From assembly GCA_964577205.1 (NCBI GenBank), contig CAZNYG010000034.1:1-25225 (forward strand): a stretch of DNA of 25,225 nucleotides, in the 5' to 3' direction. A program made the position numbers and the translations under genes. Below the pieces are notes generated by a model. It was not told the origin of the DNA. It saw only the letters and a list, made by a program, of their open reading frames with translations, and made no database searches. The DNA comes from CAZNYG01 sp964577205. GTDB lineage: Bacteria > Elusimicrobiota > Endomicrobiia > Endomicrobiales > CAIRNS01. Below are positions 1-8,261 of this stretch, piece after piece. Positions within the stretch are counted from its first letter, which is position 1. Each line of letters starts with the position of its first letter.

Positions 1-2
1 GG

Positions 3-518
3 GGGAGGATACCTTTTACCATCCTCCGCCCGGCATCGGTATACGGCCCCAGGGACAAGGATATTTTGATCTTTTTCAGGCTGGTCAAATGGGGACTCAG
101 GCCGGTCACATCGGTACCTCGCCGGATACAGCTGGTGTACGTCAGGGATATCGCCTCAGCTGCGGTACGGGCGCTGACCTGCGAAGCATGCCGCGACAGG
201 ACGTACGTCCTTGCGGACGCGCAGCCTTATACCTGGGCCGAAGTCGCGGCGGCCATAGCCGAAGCGGCCGGAAAAACGACCGTCCCCCTGCCCCTGCCCG
301 ATCCTGTGTTCCGGATCACGGGCGCGGCGGCCGAGGCTTTTGCCTCACTTCAGGGAAAGGCAGCCGTGGTCAACCGGCAGAAAGTTGAGGAAATGCTCCA
401 GGCCTGGTGGCTGGCCGATGTAACGGCCTCTTCCAGGGACCTGGGGATGGACTTTACAAAACTCGAAATAGGTGCTAAAATAACTTATTCATGGTACAGT
501 GAAAACCACTGGTTATAA
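3..518 (+). CDS. NAD-dependent epimerase/dehydratase, C-terminal part (5' truncated); candidate ceramide reductase CerR
   Basis: The reading frame is open from base 3 and lacks its start and the N-terminal Rossmann half, which lie off the window edge. The first residues contain ILRPASVYGPRD, the block that follows the catalytic YxxxK in extended short-chain dehydrogenases. LVYVRDIASA follows, the usual segment after the substrate lid. The 171 visible codons match the C-terminal half of this family. The gene ends 48 bp before a serine palmitoyltransferase-like gene and is followed by a GNAT-fold gene. That trio is the set known from Caulobacter sphingolipid synthesis (CerR, Spt, bCerS), where the epimerase-like enzyme reduces the 3-oxo group. 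The family assignment is firm. The ceramide role is inferred from context, and a sugar-nucleotide epimerase remains possible. An in-frame TTG at 66 is not a credible start because the conserved motif lies upstream of it. Confidence 0.8.
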   Translation, partial: GRIPFTILRPASVYGPRDKDILIFFRLVKWGLRPVTSVPRRIQLVYVRDIASAAVRALTCEACRDRTYVLADAQPYTWAEVAAAIAEAAGKTTVPLPLPDPVFRITGAAAEAFASLQGKAAVVNRQKVEEMLQAWWLADVTASSRDLGMDFTKLEIGAKITYSWYSENHWL

Positions 519-566
519 CAAATCCCCTGAAGCATTGTCCCTCAGGGAATTTGGGAGAGAGAGTTC

Positions 567-1871
567 ATGCAAACTGACATTTTCGCGAAATGCGTCAAAT
601 TCACCAGCGCCCGTGAGATCATGGCCGCCGGCGTTTATCCCTATTTTAAGCGTATCGAGTCCGCGCAGGGCCCGGAAGTCGTTATTGAAGGAAAAAAGAA
701 AGTTGTCGTCTGCTCGAACAATTATCTCGGCCTCGCTAACCACCCGAAAGTCATCGAAGCCAGCGTTGAAGCCGCCCGCAAATACGGCACTTCCTGTACC
801 GGTTCACGTTTCCTGAACGGGACGAACGATCTCCACGAAAAAGTCGAACGGAAGTTCGCCCGCTTTGTCGGCAAGGAAGCGGCGATCCTTTTTACGACGG
901 GCCATCATTCCAACCTCGGGGCCATTTCGGTGCTGGTGGGCAAGAACGACGTCGTCATCACCGACAAGCTCGACCACGCGTCCATCCTTGACGGATGCCG
1001 CCTGGCCCTGGGAGAGATGGTTCGTTTCCGTCACAACGACATGGATGACCTTGAGCGCCTTCTTGTCCGCTATCAGGACAAAGGAAAACTTATTGTGGTG
1101 GACGGCGTTTTCAGTATGGAAGGCGATATCTGCAATCTTCCCGAAATTGTGCGTCTTGCGCGCCTTTACGGGGCGCGGGTCATGGTGGATGAGGCGCACT
1201 CCACAGGGGTTCTGGGTGAAACCGGACGGGGGACCGGCGAGCATTTCGGCCTCGAGTCCGACATAGATGTCATCATGGCGACGGCATCCAAATCCCTCGC
1301 GTCCATCGGGGGCTTCATCGCAAGCCGCGAGGAAGTCGTCCATTATATCAAGCACATGGCCCGTTCTCTTATATTCACCGCCAGCCTTCCGCCGGCCCAG
1401 GTCGCCGCGATAGACGCCGCGCTGGACATCATAGGGCGCGAACCCGAACGGCGCGCGCGGCTGTGGAAGAACACCAAGAAAATGAAGGAAGGATTTCAGT
1501 CCATCGGTTTCGACACTCGCACTTCCGAATCCCCGATCATCCCCCTGACAGTAGGGGAAGACATGAAAGCCTTCCAGATGTGGCGTATGCTCTTTGATGA
1601 AGGCGTCTTCGCCTCGCCCGTGGTCAGCCCCGCGGTGCCTGAAGGCCAGGCGATCATACGCACCAGCTACATGGCCACTCATACGGACCAGCAGCTCGAT
1701 TTCGTCCTTGACACGTTCGAAAAGGTCGCCAAACAGCTGGGCATTATCCCCGGCGGCAGCCGTCACGTCCGCCAGAAACCGCGGCGCAAATGGAAGCTAC
1801 CGTTCTCCCGCGAGGACATGGCCTCGACCACAAAACGCTGGATAAAGAACCTCTGGACGTCAGCCCAATAA
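567..1871 (+). CDS. spt: alpha-oxoamine synthase, serine palmitoyltransferase-like (PLP-dependent)
   Basis: This is a PLP fold-type I enzyme of the alpha-oxoamine synthase family (Spt, BioF, Kbl, HemA), which condenses an acyl thioester with an amino acid. The 434-residue product shows the cofactor-contact motif DEAHSTGVLG and the lysine motif ATASKSLASIGGF, with K242 as the expected Schiff-base lysine. SKSLASIGGF resembles Spt more than the GTLGKA type of BioF and Kbl, and the C-terminal PAVPEGQAIIRTSYMATHT block also fits long-chain-base synthases. After about residue 398 there is an extra basic tail of roughly 35 residues, rich in Arg, Lys and Trp, which could touch membrane or a partner. 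The start ATG has a GGGAGAGAG ribosome site. Neighbours are an epimerase-type reductase and a GNAT acyltransferase, with no biotin genes, so sphingoid base synthesis is favoured over biotin. Substrate identity is inferred. Confidence 0.85.
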   Translation: MQTDIFAKCVKFTSAREIMAAGVYPYFKRIESAQGPEVVIEGKKKVVVCSNNYLGLANHPKVIEASVEAARKYGTSCTGSRFLNGTNDLHEKVERKFARFVGKEAAILFTTGHHSNLGAISVLVGKNDVVITDKLDHASILDGCRLALGEMVRFRHNDMDDLERLLVRYQDKGKLIVVDGVFSMEGDICNLPEIVRLARLYGARVMVDEAHSTGVLGETGRGTGEHFGLESDIDVIMATASKSLASIGGFIASREEVVHYIKHMARSLIFTASLPPAQVAAIDAALDIIGREPERRARLWKNTKKMKEGFQSIGFDTRTSESPIIPLTVGEDMKAFQMWRMLFDEGVFASPVVSPAVPEGQAIIRTSYMATHTDQQLDFVLDTFEKVAKQLGIIPGGSRHVRQKPRRKWKLPFSREDMASTTKRWIKNLWTSAQ

Positions 1872-1879
1872 TGATAGAA

Positions 1880-2057
1880 AGTGAGTAAGAAAGTAAGTGA
1901 GTAGGTGAGTACGGTAAGGCGATTTTAACTAAGAATCAAAGGCTCACATGTGCTTTTACATTTCCCGTGATTGCATTATTCGGTTTGAGCCAATAGAAAT
2001 TCTTTAACAGTTTTTGTTTTTCAGCTACTCACTTACTCACCCACTCACTTACTCACT
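1880..2057. repeat. Intergenic inverted repeat A: two arms of four degenerate 8-mers
   Basis: The spacer between spt and the GNAT gene is a quasi-palindrome. The left arm (1880-1911) is four copies of an 8-mer close to AGTGAGTA. The right arm (2026-2057) is four copies of its complement, close to TACTCACT. The 32-nt arms match at 27 positions by hand count. A second complementary pair is nested inside, GGCTCA (1941-1946) with TGAGCC (1986-1991). The left arm begins 8 nt after the spt stop codon, and the right arm ends 3 nt before the AAAGG ribosome site of the next gene. No ORF or transposase is present. Confidence 0.85.
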
Positions 2058-2075
2058 GCTAAAGGTTTTTTGGGT

Positions 2076-3209
2076 ATGATCATCCGCCCGCTTGTCAGTC
2101 CGGCAGAACTGCGCTCATTCATAACGTTCCCCTGGAGAATTTACAACGACGATCCACTGTGGGTGCCGCCGCTCATTCATGACGTCACTTTCGTCCTGAC
2201 AAAAAACCCGTTCTGGCGGCACGCCGAAAAACAGCTGTTCATGGCGTTTGACGACAACGGCGCTCCAGTAGGCCGCATCGCGGCGATCATTGACAGGAAC
2301 TTTATCACGTTCCAGGGAGAGAGGGTCGGGTTTTTCGGTTTCTTTGAAAGCGTCAACGATACGGCGGTGGCAAAAGCGTTGTTCTCCGCCGCGCGGGACT
2401 GGCTGAAGTCGCGGGACATCACAGTCATGCGCGGGCCCATGAACCCTTCGACCAACGACGAGTGCGGTTTTCTCTGCGATGGCTTCGATACACCGCCCCG
2501 CCTGATGATGCCTCACACGCCCCGGTATTACCTTGCGCTGGCCGAACAATGCGGTCTTTCAAAAGCCAAAGAGCTTTACGCTTACGACATGGATGTCTCC
2601 GACGGCCCGGTCAACCGCCTGGAACGCGTCGCCGCGATAGCCCGAAAACGGACCCCGGGACTGAAAGTCCGGCCCCTGGACATGAATGATTTCGACCGTG
2701 AGCTCGGACGGGCCCTGGACATCTACAACGAAGCGTGGGAAAGGAACTGGGCTTTCGTTCCCTGGACGAAAGACGAATTTGTTACTATCGCCCGCCGCAT
2801 GAAGAGCCTGTTCCTCGCGGATACGACGCTTCTTGCCGAGGTTGACGGAAAGCCGGCCGGAATGCTGATAGCGGTGCCGGACTACAACGTTGCGATGAAG
2901 GCGATGAACGGCAGGTATTTCCCGTTCGGCATTTTCAAGTTCTTTTACCACAAAAAACGCATCGACGCGCTGCGCCTCATGATAATGGGAGTGGTCCGGG
3001 AGTACCGCCAGCGCGGCATCGAAGGCGTCATGTATCACGAGTCGCTCAGGAACGCAATGCGGCTCGGTTACAGGAAATGTGAATTTTCATGGATACTCGA
3101 TGACAACATCATGACCCAGAGGGCCGCCGAGATGATGGGGGGGAGGCTCTATAAGAAGTACCGTGTCTACGAATTGTCCGAAGAGCGCGGGAATACCGTT
3201 CCCGGGTAA
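2076..3209 (+). CDS. GNAT-fold N-acyltransferase-like protein; candidate bacterial ceramide synthase bCerS
   Basis: The 377-residue product belongs to a large GNAT-like family. It has an N-terminal FPWRIYNDDPLWVPPL block, a middle NPSTNDECGFLCDGFDTPP block, and a C-terminal acyltransferase half containing YRQRGIEG and CEFSWILDDN. YRQRGIEG resembles the acyl-CoA pyrophosphate loop (Q/RxxGxG/A). In Caulobacter the bacterial ceramide synthase is a GNAT-superfamily enzyme encoded near spt; it transfers an acyl group to the amine of the sphingoid base. I infer the same role here from fold and neighbourhood. Sequence alone cannot separate it from other uncharacterised members. The ATG at 2076 is chosen over an in-frame TTG at 2070 because AAAGG sits 10 nt upstream of it. 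Inverted repeat A ends directly before this ribosome site. Confidence 0.75.
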   Translation: MIIRPLVSPAELRSFITFPWRIYNDDPLWVPPLIHDVTFVLTKNPFWRHAEKQLFMAFDDNGAPVGRIAAIIDRNFITFQGERVGFFGFFESVNDTAVAKALFSAARDWLKSRDITVMRGPMNPSTNDECGFLCDGFDTPPRLMMPHTPRYYLALAEQCGLSKAKELYAYDMDVSDGPVNRLERVAAIARKRTPGLKVRPLDMNDFDRELGRALDIYNEAWERNWAFVPWTKDEFVTIARRMKSLFLADTTLLAEVDGKPAGMLIAVPDYNVAMKAMNGRYFPFGIFKFFYHKKRIDALRLMIMGVVREYRQRGIEGVMYHESLRNAMRLGYRKCEFSWILDDNIMTQRAAEMMGGRLYKKYRVYELSEERGNTVPG

Positions 3210-3275
3210 GCAAGCTCAAGCTGTTGCGCCATATTTTTTCAGCCGTTGACCTTACAACCACGAATTACCGGTCAG

Positions 3276-3285
3276 NNNNNNNNNN
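3276..3285. other. Assembly gap of 10 N
   Basis: Ten N characters lie between the GNAT gene and the next operon. The second gap in the window has the same length, so ten is probably a placeholder rather than a measured distance. Any promoter for the downstream run of genes may be partly hidden here. Confidence 0.98.
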
Positions 3286-3321
3286 CTCCCGTTATTCGAA
3301 GAATGGATCTTCGCGCGGGAG
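3286..3321 (+). promoter_or_regulatory. Two-part leader hairpin upstream of the 150-residue gene
   Basis: CTCCCG (3286-3291) can pair with CGGGAG (3316-3321). Inside that, CGAAGA (3297-3302) pairs perfectly with TCTTCG (3308-3313) around a 5-nt loop, leaving an asymmetric internal loop. The ribosome site AAAGGGAGG lies about 9 nt beyond the hairpin. Its GGGAG could pair with CTCCC at 3286-3290 instead, giving a possible alternative fold. The structure abuts the N gap, so its 5' side may be incomplete. The regulatory role is speculative. Confidence 0.3.
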
Positions 3322-3342
3322 ACCACAGTAAAGGGAGGAACC

Positions 3343-3795
3343 ATGCCACCACGCAAGACGTCCAAAAAAACCGAGGCGACAAAAGGCGCCGTCGATACCC
3401 TCGTCAGAGCCGAAAAGCCCGTAAGAAAGAAACCTGCGGCCACGCGCTCGAAAAAAGCGTCAAAAGCCGCAGTTCCCGGCGCGGGAGCGGCAGCCGCCGA
3501 GGCCGCCGGATCAGCGTCCATCCCGGTTGAATCATACATTATCATCGATTACCCGGTAAGCGGAGAGATCGTATCGGGGCTTCACTACGCGATCCGCATC
3601 GGCGCTTCCTGCGAAGGCAGCGTCCAGATACAGTTCAACGGCGGCGAATGGCTTTCCTGCCGTCCGACGGCCGGATACTGGTGGTATGACTGGGGTTATT
3701 TCACCCCCGGCGATTATAAGATCGCCGCACGCCTTGTAAACGATGACGGGAAACAGCTGAAGAAATCCGCCGTCACCAGAGTTGAGGTCATCTGA
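3343..3795 (+). CDS. Lys/Ala-rich tail plus beta-sandwich domain protein, function unknown
   Basis: I do not recognise a named family for this 150-residue protein. Residues 1-43 are strongly basic, with repeated KPVRKKP, RSKKASKAA-type segments, in the style of bacterial histone H1-like tails. Residues 44-60 are an Ala/Gly linker. Residues 62-150 form a compact domain with alternating hydrophobic strands, DYPVSGEIVSGLHYAIRIGA, then a Trp/Tyr cluster GYWWYDWGYFTPG, ending VTRVEVI. This resembles an Ig-like or early-set beta-sandwich. There is no signal peptide, so the protein should be cytoplasmic. The ribosome site AAAGGGAGG is strong. The gene opens the run that contains smc, so a DNA-associated role is conceivable but unproven. 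A carbohydrate-binding beta-sandwich is an alternative. Confidence 0.75.
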   Translation: MPPRKTSKKTEATKGAVDTLVRAEKPVRKKPAATRSKKASKAAVPGAGAAAAEAAGSASIPVESYIIIDYPVSGEIVSGLHYAIRIGASCEGSVQIQFNGGEWLSCRPTAGYWWYDWGYFTPGDYKIAARLVNDDGKQLKKSAVTRVEVI

Positions 3796-3834
3796 TCGCG
3801 GAGCGTCCACATTCTGAAAGATAAAGGGAAACCC

Positions 3835-4044
3835 ATGCGCACTAATGAGACTGCCGCCGGTGAAAGGAACGCGTGCTGCCATGGCGGTTCGGGGAAATCG
3901 CTGCTGTTCCTGTTCCTTGGACTGGCCGCCGGCTTTGCCGGCGCGATGTACGTGATGAAACGAAACGGCATGAAGAGACCCAGACAGGTATCCATCGAAG
4001 ATCTGCGTAAAGCGTACGCGGGCCTGGGGCCTGAAGAAGAATAA
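3835..4044 (+). CDS. Small single-pass membrane protein
   Basis: A 69-residue ORF sits 39 bp after the preceding gene and 18 bp before smc. Residues 1-21 are polar and include the pair C14-C15. Residues 22-40 form one hydrophobic helix (LLFLFLGLAAGFAGAMYVM). The rest is basic and then acidic, ending GLGPEEE. An AAAGGGA ribosome site precedes the ATG. The positive charges just after the helix predict a cytoplasmic C-terminus. It resembles the many YtxH/Atp-I-like small membrane proteins only in layout, and I see no family signature. Spacing and a good ribosome site support it as a real gene in the smc operon. Confidence 0.65.
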   Translation: MRTNETAAGERNACCHGGSGKSLLFLFLGLAAGFAGAMYVMKRNGMKRPRQVSIEDLRKAYAGLGPEEE

Positions 4045-4062
4045 AGAGGTTATCGCTCCCTA

Positions 4063-7000
4063 ATGTATCTCAAACGACTGGAAATGTACGGTTTCAAGTC
4101 CTTCGCGGACAAGACGAAACTGGATTTTGAAAAAGGCATTACCGCGATAATCGGGCCGAACGGCTGTGGCAAATCGAACACGTCCGACGCCATCCGCTGG
4201 TGCCTGGGCGAGACCAGCGCGCGTTCGCTGCGCAGCCACCAGATGATGGACGTTGTTTTCGGCGGTTCCCAATCAAGGCAGACCACCGGCATGGCGGAAG
4301 TATCCCTTACCTTCGACAATTCCCAGAACGTCCTGCCCATCGACTATTCCGAAATAACCGTAACGCGGCGCCTGTTCCGCAGCGGCGAAAGCGAATATTT
4401 CATCAATAAAACACAGTGCCGCCTCAAAGACATCCGCGACCTTTTTCTGGATACCGGCATCGGTTCTGAAGGCTATTCGATAATCGAGCAGGGGAAAGTG
4501 GAGTTCCTGCTGACCGCGCGCCCCGAAGAACGCCGCGAGATGTTCGAAGAAGCCGCCGGCGTCTCCAAGTACAAGGTGCGCCGCGAAGAGACCCTGCGCA
4601 AGCTGGAAAAGGTCGAGATCGACATGAACCGCATCAACGACATGCTGGCCCTGCTGAAGGAACAGATCACGTCGCTTGACGCCGCTGCCCGCAAAGCCCG
4701 CCAGTACCAGAAGAACAAAGAGGACCTGAAACGTCTTGAGATCGCGGCGCTGGTCCAGCATATACGCTACGGCGCGGGAGAGATACAGAAACTTCAGGAG
4801 CGCCTCGCGCCCAGACTGACCGAGTTCGAAACGATGAACACCTCGTTCGACCAGACCGAAGCGTCCCTCCAGGAGATGCGCCTCGAGCAGATCAAAAAAG
4901 ACGAAACCTACGTCAGCCTGCAGGACGAGTTCTCGCAGATCAAATCCAGCATCAACGTCGCGGACGAACGCATCCAGCAGGCGGCGCGGCGCGAGGCCGA
5001 ACTGATGGAACGCCAGGTCACGCTGGCTTCCGACGCCGATCTCGGCGAGGACAGGATACGCCAGCTGGAAGCCGAAGAGTCGCAGCTGGGAACGCTTATC
5101 GACGAACTCACAGACAAGGTCGCTTCCCTTGAGAAGGAATTCAGGGAAAGGGAAGGAAAACTGCAGGACGCCAGGAACAGGATAGCGGCCTGCCAGGACG
5201 CTTCCGGCGGCATAAAGAACCGGATCTTCGCGCTTGAACAGGACAAGACCCAGCACCATAACCGGCGCATGCAGCTGCAGTCGCGCCAGGCCCACTGCAC
5301 CGCGACGCGTGAATCGCTCCAGCGGGAACTGGACAAACTGAACGATCAGTTCCGCTCGGCAAGCGAGGATGCTGCCGCCCGGGAAAATGAAATGGAGGCC
5401 ATGCGCCGGAACGTCGCGGATCTCAACGCGCGCGTGAAGGCCGCCGGCGATGAAATAGCTTCGCTTGAAGAACAGCATGCCGCCCGAGTCGTCCGGCAGG
5501 GAGAACTGAAGGAAAAAACGGTATCCCTCTCTTCGCGCATCGGCATGCTCAAAGAATGGGAGAACAGTGACCCGCTGCGCACGACCATGCGCTCGGTACT
5601 TTCGCTCGACCTTCCAGGCATGCGCGGCCCGCTCAGCGGCCTTCTGCGCATCGATCCCGGCATGGAAGAGACGGTCGCCGCCGCGCTCGGAGAGAAGCTC
5701 AATTACATGGTAGCCGATTCCATCGAACCGGTACAGAAAGCGATCAGTCATCTTGAGGATAACAACCTCGGCCGGCTCACCTTTATCGTCATGGACAGGC
5801 TTCCGGAAAACCATCCGGTATCTTCCATCGCCCATGCGGCCGGGACACGCGAGCTTATATCCCTCATTCAGTACGATGCGTTCCTCGCTCCCCTGGTCAG
5901 GCACCTGTGCGGCGGTACCCTTGTCGACGGACAGACCATCTATGGTTACGCCCTGGTGCAGGGCGGAGGAAGGATTTCCTTCGACACACCGGTCCTTTTC
6001 GAAGAACAGCTGCGCCGTCTCAGCGGTGAACACGAGGAAGCGGCGCGTGAACTCGCGGACGTTACCTCCGCGATCGCAACGCTTGAACAGAAACTTTCCG
6101 CCTTGAGACAGGAACACAAGACGGTGGATTATACCGCGCGCGAAGCCGGGCTGAAATGCTCGCTGCTGGAAGAGAACCTTTCCGGCGTCCGCAAGGAGCT
6201 CGAATACAGGGAAAAAGAGATATCCCTGACGCGCGGCGACATCCAGGCGCGCGACCAGGAAGGCGCTTCGATCTGCCGCGAACTGGAAGACCTTGAAAAA
6301 TCGCTCGCTTCGCTGGCGGGGGAAGAACAGACGCTGCGCGGCCAGATGGAACAGCTAGAGCGCGAACAGGCCGGATTCCGCGAGGAAGAAGCCTCTGTGT
6401 CCCAGCTGGTTACAGACTCGCGCGTCGCGTGGTCGACGCAATCCAACGAACTGGCCGGCCGCGAACGCGAACGCATGTCGATGACGGAGAACGCCTCGGG
6501 CCTCCGGCGCCAGATCGAACAGCACCGGCAGGAAATGTCGTCCATTGAGACGCGCCTGGAGGAATTGAAGGCCCTGCAGGTAACGGAGTCGGGCAATCTC
6601 CGGGAACTCCACCTGCGGCAGACGCAGAAAGAGACCGAGGTACAGCTAATAATGAACGAGCGGCAGGAGTTCGCCCGCAACCTCGAAACGCGCGCCATGT
6701 CCATCCACGAACTGCGCCAGAAGGTGGAGACCCTCAAACAGGAGATCCACGACGTCCAGATGGAGCAGCGCAGCTACGAGCTTCAGAAACAGAACATGGA
6801 ACAGCGCCTGCGCGAAGACTACGCGTTCTCTTATGACGAAGTTAAAGACGAGTACGCCTCCGTCTCGGTCAACGATGAGGAGATCGGCCGCCTGAAACGC
6901 CGCATCGAGTCCATGGGCGCCGTCAACCTCGCCGCTCCCGAAGAATACACGAACCTTGAAGAACGCTATAATTTCCTCCTGACCCAGCAGCAGGACCTGC

Positions 7001-7533
7001 TCAAAGCCAAGGAAGACCTCCACCATGTGATCGGCAAGATCAACCAGACCACGAGGGAGAACTTCAGGAAGACCTTCGACCAGGTACGGGAACACTTCCG
7101 CACCATCTATCATCAGCTTTTCACCGGCGGCGAAGCGGACCTCATCCTCACCGACGAGTCGAACCTGCTCGAGTGCGGCGTGGACATCTTCGCCCAGCCT
7201 CCCGGGAAAAAACTTCAGAACATCACTCTCCTTTCAGGAGGCGAAAAGGCGCTGACTGCGATCGCGCTGCTTTTCTCCTTCTTCCTTGTCCGCCCGTCGC
7301 CGTTCTGTATCCTCGACGAAGTCGACGCGCCGCTCGACGACGCGAATATCGGCCGCTACATCGGCATGATCAGGGAGTTTGCCGCGCGGTCACAGTTCCT
7401 TGTCATCACCCATAACAAGCGGACCATGGAAATGGCCGATATCCTTTACGGCGTGACCATGGAAGAACTGGGCGTGTCCAAGATCATATCAGTCCGCCTC
7501 AACAAAGAGAACAATCTCGCGGAAACGGCATGA
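4063..7533 (+). CDS. smc: Chromosome segregation protein SMC
   Basis: SMC is the ATPase core of the bacterial condensin that folds and segregates the nucleoid, normally with ScpA and ScpB (not in this window). The 1156-residue length is typical. Residues 31-39 carry the Walker A motif GPNGCGKSN. Two long coiled-coil stretches rich in Glu, Arg, Gln and Leu flank a globular hinge at about 515-650. The ABC signature LSGGEK lies at 1057-1062 and the Walker B segment FCILDEVDAP at 1081-1090, followed by a VITHNK block. All motifs are intact. The start ATG follows the small membrane gene by 18 bp. The stop overlaps the next gene by 4 nt (ATGA), so smc and the WecG-like gene are translationally coupled, an unusual pairing. 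Confidence 0.97.
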   Translation: MYLKRLEMYGFKSFADKTKLDFEKGITAIIGPNGCGKSNTSDAIRWCLGETSARSLRSHQMMDVVFGGSQSRQTTGMAEVSLTFDNSQNVLPIDYSEITVTRRLFRSGESEYFINKTQCRLKDIRDLFLDTGIGSEGYSIIEQGKVEFLLTARPEERREMFEEAAGVSKYKVRREETLRKLEKVEIDMNRINDMLALLKEQITSLDAAARKARQYQKNKEDLKRLEIAALVQHIRYGAGEIQKLQERLAPRLTEFETMNTSFDQTEASLQEMRLEQIKKDETYVSLQDEFSQIKSSINVADERIQQAARREAELMERQVTLASDADLGEDRIRQLEAEESQLGTLIDELTDKVASLEKEFREREGKLQDARNRIAACQDASGGIKNRIFALEQDKTQHHNRRMQLQSRQAHCTATRESLQRELDKLNDQFRSASEDAAARENEMEAMRRNVADLNARVKAAGDEIASLEEQHAARVVRQGELKEKTVSLSSRIGMLKEWENSDPLRTTMRSVLSLDLPGMRGPLSGLLRIDPGMEETVAAALGEKLNYMVADSIEPVQKAISHLEDNNLGRLTFIVMDRLPENHPVSSIAHAAGTRELISLIQYDAFLAPLVRHLCGGTLVDGQTIYGYALVQGGGRISFDTPVLFEEQLRRLSGEHEEAARELADVTSAIATLEQKLSALRQEHKTVDYTAREAGLKCSLLEENLSGVRKELEYREKEISLTRGDIQARDQEGASICRELEDLEKSLASLAGEEQTLRGQMEQLEREQAGFREEEASVSQLVTDSRVAWSTQSNELAGRERERMSMTENASGLRRQIEQHRQEMSSIETRLEELKALQVTESGNLRELHLRQTQKETEVQLIMNERQEFARNLETRAMSIHELRQKVETLKQEIHDVQMEQRSYELQKQNMEQRLREDYAFSYDEVKDEYASVSVNDEEIGRLKRRIESMGAVNLAAPEEYTNLEERYNFLLTQQQDLLKAKEDLHHVIGKINQTTRENFRKTFDQVREHFRTIYHQLFTGGEADLILTDESNLLECGVDIFAQPPGKKLQNITLLSGGEKALTAIALLFSFFLVRPSPFCILDEVDAPLDDANIGRYIGMIREFAARSQFLVITHNKRTMEMADILYGVTMEELGVSKIISVRLNKENNLAETA

Positions 7534-8261
7534 TCCCTCTGGGGCCCGTCCGCTGTGATGATGTCTCCCGGGACGCGCTTACAGAGTTCCTGTCGCAAGC
7601 TTTAGACGGAAAACGGCGCAGCCGGATCGTAACGCTGAACATGTACATGGTCAATGCCGCGCTCAGGGACGCCTTTCTTCTCTCCTGTATAAACGAGGCG
7701 GCGGCGGTCGTAGCCGACTCCGCAGGAGTGACGGCAGCCCTTAGATTCCTTTACGGACGCTCTTTCGAACGCATACCCGGCATCGATATCATGGAACGCC
7801 TGTGCGCCGGAACGAACGGCCGTTCCGTCTACCTTCTGGGCGCCGCGCCCGGCGTCGCGGCAAAAGCGGCCCGGGTCCTGGAAAAGAAGTACCCGGGGCT
7901 GACCGTGTGCGGAATTCGCGACGGGTACTTCACGGCCGAAGATGAACCGGCCGTCATTGCGGAGATCCGGTCGTGCCGGCCGGACATTCTCTTTGCCGCG
8001 CTGGGCATGCCGCGCCAGGAGTTATGGCTCTATGCCAACCGCGAGCGTCTGGATGTCCCGCTGGCAATGGGCGTCGGAGGCAGTTTCGACGTTATAGCCG
8101 GGAACCTTCGCCGCGCGCCGCTCTGGATGCAGCGCCTCTCCCTTGAATGGCTGTACCGCTGCGTTCAGGAGCCCCGCAGGTTTTTCCGCCTGCTGAAAGA
8201 AACAGCCCGTTTTGCTTTAAATATTGTACGCTTCAAATACTTTCGCCCTTTTTGCCGTTGA
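7530..8261 (+). CDS. WecG/TagA/CpsF family glycosyltransferase
   Basis: The 243-residue product belongs to glycosyltransferase family 26. In known members (WecG, TagA) the enzyme adds a second sugar, often N-acetylmannosamine or its uronic acid, to a lipid-linked sugar at the inner face of the cytoplasmic membrane. Visible hallmarks are TLNMYMVNAALRD near residue 35, a conserved Asp at 63 in VADSAGV (the family usually has PDGxGV), RIPGIDIMERL, YLLGAAPGVA and GMPRQE at 159-164. The C-terminal tail from about 215 is rich in Arg, Phe and Leu, as expected for peripheral membrane attachment. It overlaps smc by ATGA. The acceptor and donor cannot be read from sequence. Confidence 0.9.
   Translation: MIPLGPVRCDDVSRDALTEFLSQALDGKRRSRIVTLNMYMVNAALRDAFLLSCINEAAAVVADSAGVTAALRFLYGRSFERIPGIDIMERLCAGTNGRSVYLLGAAPGVAAKAARVLEKKYPGLTVCGIRDGYFTAEDEPAVIAEIRSCRPDILFAALGMPRQELWLYANRERLDVPLAMGVGGSFDVIAGNLRRAPLWMQRLSLEWLYRCVQEPRRFFRLLKETARFALNIVRFKYFRPFCR

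Noticed and set aside
567..1871. Calling the PLP enzyme BioF or Kbl
   Set aside because: The lysine motif and C-terminal block fit long-chain-base synthases better, and no biotin or threonine-degradation genes are nearby.
1881..1912. Phase-variable simple repeat controlling bcerS
   Set aside because: The 8-mers are degenerate and lie in a spacer with a mirrored arm, unlike the perfect tracts that slip in phase variation.
4273..6117. 614-codon open frame on the minus strand within smc
   Set aside because: It is antisense to the intact SMC coding sequence, has no recognisable motifs or ribosome site, and is expected as a shadow frame in GC-rich coding DNA.
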